DNA from: Latrodectus hesperus
Taxonomy: Eukaryota > Arthropoda > Arachnida > Araneae > Theridiidae
Direction: 5' to 3'
DNA: 64,000 bases
Assembly (NCBI GenBank): GCA_037975125.1
Contig: CM075850.1
Coordinates: 123,519,826-123,583,825, forward strand
The position numbers and the translations under genes are program-made. Shown here piece by piece: positions 59,961 to 64,000 of this stretch. The notes under the pieces were generated by a model that saw nothing but the letters and a program-made list of their open reading frames with translations, ran no database searches and was not told where the DNA came from. The first letter of the stretch is position 1; every line of letters begins with the position of its first letter.

Positions 59961-60819
59961 TAAACACTGCCGGGATGGTTGAAGATTGCTACTATTGCAT
60001 TCTGGGAAGAATTTATACTTAGTAAGATGAATCCATGGATCGCAAAGGAAAAGTCTCAAGCATCTACTCGACTAATACGCATCGGACCACACAATCCCCA
60101 TTGTTCAGGAGTGGCTAGGCTCGAACTTGGAGTTTTCCTTTCCAAAGACCCCAACCTTAACTTGTCCATGATCCATCTCAGCTAATAAGCAATTACCAAC
60201 TTATCAAATATTCAGAAGAGTTTACGTGCATCAACGGTGTGAAAATAGTTATTTTCGATAATCTAGGATTGATATTTTCGAGGTGGAAGATAATAAGTTC
60301 GATCCAAGCCACTGATAAAAAAACATGCTTAATCATAGCCTAGTTTTAGGTTGTACAAAGTACGAAACGGTCAAAATGTAGATATTTTTCTTTTAAAAAC
60401 TTTGCATAATAATTTTAAACTAGAATAGAAACTATAAATATATTATTAATAATAATAAAACTAAATAAAAATTTGACACTTTAAATTTTAATTTTAAAAA
60501 AAGTATACTTAAAAAAAATGAAAAAATAATAATAACGAGATAATGACGTTAAAAACATAACATGTAATTGGTTTTCGTGGATTTTGATGATATATAGCCC
60601 TATCTTAACCCAAATTTTTTAATCAAATTAAATGTAAAAAGCAATCTACTTTTTAAGAAAATTTAAACTTTTTAAGAATTTTTAAAAAATTGGGTATTGT
60701 ATGCATTGATTCATACAAATTTTTACTGTTAGAATATTTTTTCTTTCCACGATATTAGAATTTTTTTCACATACTAACTAGGGTTTTGCGTATACAAATA
60801 TAATGAGACGTTAAAACAC

Positions 60820-61135
60820 AATGAAGGTTCACTGACAGAAAACTACAACTTAGGATGGATTCTGTGTCCCTCAAAACACACACAGAAGTCTGAACCGAAC
60901 ACGTGAACCGTTAAACCGAAGGATAGGCAGCTCATGCCTCTGCATTTGAATAACTGGAGACGGGTACCACTTTATGTTTTCTCCATACATATTTGTCGGA
61001 TTAGGAGACATGTGAGATTTCAAGGTTTCCTCCCTTGAAACACATGAATAATTCTCGCTGCTTATAAAAATTCAACTGGGAGTTGATCAGTGATAAATGT
61101 TAAAATAGCATTAGTTAAGCTATCTACTACTTGGA
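60820..61135. mobile_element. SINE remnants (families 1 and 5)
   Basis: 60820-60945 resembles the 11490 SINE on the minus strand (cttaggatggattctgtgtc, gaaccgttaaaccgaagg). 61015-61135 resembles the family 5 body (aaggtttcctcccttgaaac, aaaattcaactgggag). Both are diverged. Confidence 0.5.
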
Positions 61136-61979
61136 AGGAATTTTCATTTACATTTGTTTTCAAAATATTATTTATAATGAGGCATTTTTAAGTATTACTG
61201 CTTTTAAAAATACACTCATTTTTTTCAATGACTCCGAGGAGAAATAATAGAAATAAACAAAGAAATCGTATCCCAGAAAGCCGATGTAAAGCTTGCGTTA
61301 ATTATTACTAAAGAAATGAGCTAGACATTTATTCCTTCTCTCACTCAACATGACACAGCCTGGGGGGTGGGAAATGCAACTTGCCCCCTTCCCCCAGACA
61401 AATTGGTCCTTTTGAATGAGTGGAGAGGATTGACGAATTAAGTCGTAGCGCTTTCATAAAGCATTCATCGGGTGGAAATGTATACGGTTCGGAAGAAACA
61501 AAGAATTCCTCCAAGCAGTGATGGATGTCAGCTGTTGGCGCGCTGCCAAATTCCCCTCCTACTAACTGTGACTGCTCGCTTGTGGAGGTTTAAAGTTTTG
61601 TTCTGTACTCATTTTATTCGGCGCGATGAATTTAAGAGTATCTTTGCTTTTAAAATTCACAGACTCGTTATCTACACTCTTTTTTTCTCTCTTTTAGAAT
61701 ATTCGTAAACGAGTGAAATCTCTTCATTAGTAAAAAACATTTTACTGACACGGTTGCTAATACATCCAATTTTCAAAATGGACAACAATCATATGAAAAT
61801 AAAAATCACGTCGAAATGCAAAGCACACAGGGAAGCATCAGTTCATCTGTGCATATGGTTTGACGATATCTATAAATAATTTTAAGAAATATTCCTACAA
61901 CACTGTGCCTAGCCAAACAGCTGCGAGCTACAATAAAGCTTTCTTGCCTTCTCGGAAGGTTATTTACAAGCAGGCCATA

Positions 61980-62110
61980 GAAGGGATGAAAACCCAAAAT
62001 TTTTCAAGCGCTCACTCCAAGAAAGACAATGACTACCTACTGCTGTTCGACAGCGTCTGGATTCGAACATGAAACCTTCAACTCTAAACAGCAGTCCTTC
62101 TAGGAAATCA
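61980..62110 (-). mobile_element. SINE head remnant
   Basis: The stretch gcgtctggattcgaacatga, followed by ccttcaactctaaacagcag, reads as a box B and anticodon-side sequence on the minus strand. No intact body or duplication is seen. Confidence 0.4.
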
Positions 62111-62289
62111 CAGTGAGCTTTTAAAGGAAACAATTATTACTTTTTCGAAACACATACCAGGCATAAATAGGATAAGAAAAAAGTCATAATGTTAAGTTAA
62201 TTTAATATAAACAAAACTGTCTGGGATTTATCGTTGAGTATACTTAATCATGGTAACTTTTTGCCCGTGACGGCTACATCGACAATCAT

Positions 62290-62405
62290 TTACAATTTAA
62301 AGTGGTTTACAAGCAACTACCAATAAACACACTCCTGCAATTATCGAACCCACGAACCCTTAAATTGCATTTCAGAGAATTAAGCGGTCAAAGATACTGC
62401 AACCT
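62290..62405 (-). mobile_element. decayed SINE (family 1)
   Basis: Contains caatttaaagtggtttacaa and tatcgaacccacgaaccctt, the body and box B of family 1. The rest is diverged. Confidence 0.5.
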
Positions 62406-62974
62406 ACCTGAAGGATATAATATACTGTCACTCACAACTATACCTAGTTGGATAATAATTTCCAATCATCTAGGAAAAAAGTAATACTCTAGATTTACGA
62501 AATTCTATTTCCAATTTTAAAGTTGTCTAAATAAATGTAATTTAAAAGCACTGAATTCCTTAATATATATATAAAATTTTAGGAAAGGTTTTAAATATCC
62601 TAAAAATTCAAATGCACAAATGAAAACCACAGCATTTTTATACTGCCTTTAATAAACGCTGAAATATTTTTTCATTGATGCTAATATTTAGATTAAAGAA
62701 TGCAGCAAGCCTCTCCAAGTATTCAATGAGCTCCATCTACTGCTCAGTTTTTCATGAGTGTCATCCGTTAACTATAACGTTTGTTTGAATGAATGCTAAT
62801 TTGATTTGTGGGTAATAATAAAAATTTCTTCCCTGAACCTTTTGACTTTTTATTTCTAAAATAATTGCTAGCCCCCCCCTCATAACAAAGGGTTTTATAG
62901 ACATATATTAATAATTTCAGGTAATAGACATATACTAATAATTGCAATATCTGGAATTTTTCCATGAATAGGTT

Positions 62975-63120
62975 TTCGGTTTGGTCTGTCCCTTAATGAT
63001 AACTTGGTTTTGAAAAAAAGGCTACCTTTCCTCTTTCAAAGTACTTCTGAGGTAAGAATCGAACCCGCGAACAGTTGAACTGAATTAGCAAAGCACTGAC
63101 CTCTCTACCACCTCCTTGAC
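62975..63120 (-). mobile_element. SINE remnant with tRNA-like head
   Basis: The plus strand reads gtaagaatcgaacccgcgaa (box B on the minus strand), then cagttgaactgaattagcaa and a diverged head. It is related to family 1. Confidence 0.55.
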
Positions 63121-63376
63121 ATCATCTCTATTATGAAATAATTAAGATTAAAAATACTAGAAATATTTTCCATATTGACCATTTTTGATTCAAGCTTTTT
63201 TCTTGAGTTTGCGGTACAAGATCTTATCTACGCTGAGTCCTCGCCGAATGAAACACGCTAAGAGTATTTAAAACTCTTACGGCAGCTTCATAATGTTAAG
63301 TTATCCACTGAAACATGTCGAATTTTTTATCAGTCCAAAATTATCCCGAAAATAAGACAGACTGTATAACAGAATA

Positions 63377-63627
63377 GAATGAGATGGGCAGGCCACTTCA
63401 TGAGAATGAGTACAGAGAGAACACCCATAAAGGTCTTCAACACCACCCCTTTCTGTAGTAGACCAAGAGGAAGACCCAAAAAGAGATGGAAGTACTGCCT
63501 GGAAGATGACTTCAACATACTTCAAGTCAAGAACTGGAGGTTGATTTCTAGAAAAGGGGCGGAATGGCAGAGACTTCTGAAGAAGGCCAAGGCCCGCAAA
63601 GGGCTGTCGTGCCAGTGCTGATGATGA
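63377..63627 (+). mobile_element. 5'-truncated RTE-like LINE tail
   Basis: A 251-bp insertion flanked by a perfect 14-bp duplication, tgtataacagaata (63363-63376 and 63628-63641). It encodes RMRWAGHFMRMSTERTPIKV, then RPRGRPKKRWKYCLEDD and a NWRLISRKGAEWQRLL segment. This is the C-terminal end shared by RTE-type endonuclease/reverse-transcriptase LINEs (often labelled craniofacial development protein 2-like). It ends in a (GAT)n-like tail, also typical of that clade. Confidence 0.9.
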
Positions 63628-63647
63628 TGTATAACAGAATAAATACA

Positions 63648-63700
63648 ACGAAAAATTACCTATAAAAGCACGTGACGTGCTTTTATAGGTAATTTTTCGT
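63648..63700. repeat. perfect 53-bp palindrome
   Basis: Two 26-bp arms that are exact reverse complements, separated by a single G at 63674. The left arm starts acgaaaaattacctataaaa; the centre reads gcacgtgacgtgc. It begins 6 bp after the target duplication of the RTE-like insertion. It can form a hairpin or cruciform. Confidence 0.95.
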
Positions 63701-63864
63701 CCGATATGTGAACTCGACCCTAAAAGTACGCAAGGAGTACGGAAATATTAGTAAAGCAAAAGACTGCCAAGTGAGCAGCAAAACAAAAGAAACCCTCATG
63801 AAAGAATATTTAATACAGGAAAGATGGCTTCAGTTGTGGCGTTAAGTCTATTTTGGCGGTGCGA

Positions 63865-64000
63865 TGGTTAATTTAATTTAAACATGGCCTACGGTTCAAC
63901 GCGAACACTGAACCGCTACAAGCATCTACACTCGAAATTGGAGTCGAACTCACGAACTCTGCAGCCAAAAACTTGAGCGTTTATCCATACAGCTGTCAAC
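63865..64000 (-). mobile_element. SINE (family 1) at the window edge
   Basis: Contains gaaccgctacaagcatctac, ggagtcgaactcacgaactc and gcgtttatccatacagctg, matching the 11490 SINE head. It may continue past the window end. Confidence 0.65.

Overview
The window is a strongly AT-rich, intron-rich and transposon-rich piece of animal genome. It most likely comes from a chelicerate, probably a spider. The reasons are the AT-rich long introns, the mix of Ty3/gypsy, RNase H-bearing LINE, RTE-like LINE and tRNA-derived SINE copies, and an invertebrate version of a conserved developmental gene. The species call is inference; no marker in the window fixes it.

One gene dominates. Seventeen phase-compatible coding exons on the minus strand, from 52529 down to the stop codon at 20342, join into an open frame of 1463 residues (4392 nt including the stop). 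It is the ortholog of vertebrate AUTS2/FBRSL1/FBRS and Drosophila tay bridge. Diagnostic blocks are the YLRRELDTRFMASQ and PPPPY segment (exon 43499-43689), the [14 protein letters not shown] block (35542-35758) and a C-terminal His-rich segment (20342-21452). The N-terminus is missing: the first recognised exon has a splice acceptor, so at least one 5' exon lies further upstream, in 53-64 kb or beyond the window. A CpG-rich island near 59.6-60.0 kb is the best visible promoter or first-exon candidate, but this is unproven.

Layout. 1-19.9 kb: gene-poor DNA downstream of the gene, with an internally deleted LINE (about 5 kb), an inverted-repeat MITE-like element (6.4-6.7 kb), a 28-bp minisatellite (12.0 kb), several SINEs, long (TA)n tracts and one exon-like reading frame of unknown nature (14.2-14.4 kb). 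20-52.5 kb: the AUTS2-like gene. Its introns hold a 5'-truncated LINE (21.9-23.6 kb), a young but internally deleted Ty3/gypsy element with two nearly identical 303-bp LTRs (29.6-32.2 kb), a second deleted LINE (38.9-39.4 kb) and SINEs. 52.5-64 kb: the 5' flank or a 5' intron, with many SINE remnants, an intact SINE with target-site duplication (58.2 kb), an RTE-like LINE tail (63.4-63.6 kb) and a perfect 53-bp palindrome.

AUTS2 family proteins are nuclear and, in vertebrates, join a variant Polycomb PRC1 complex that activates transcription. All other coding sequence seen belongs to decayed or partial mobile elements. No undescribed biological system could be supported. The most interesting items are the conserved microexon chain, a possible truncating alternative terminal exon at 42.3-42.5 kb, and several very short retro-insertions with perfect target-site duplications.
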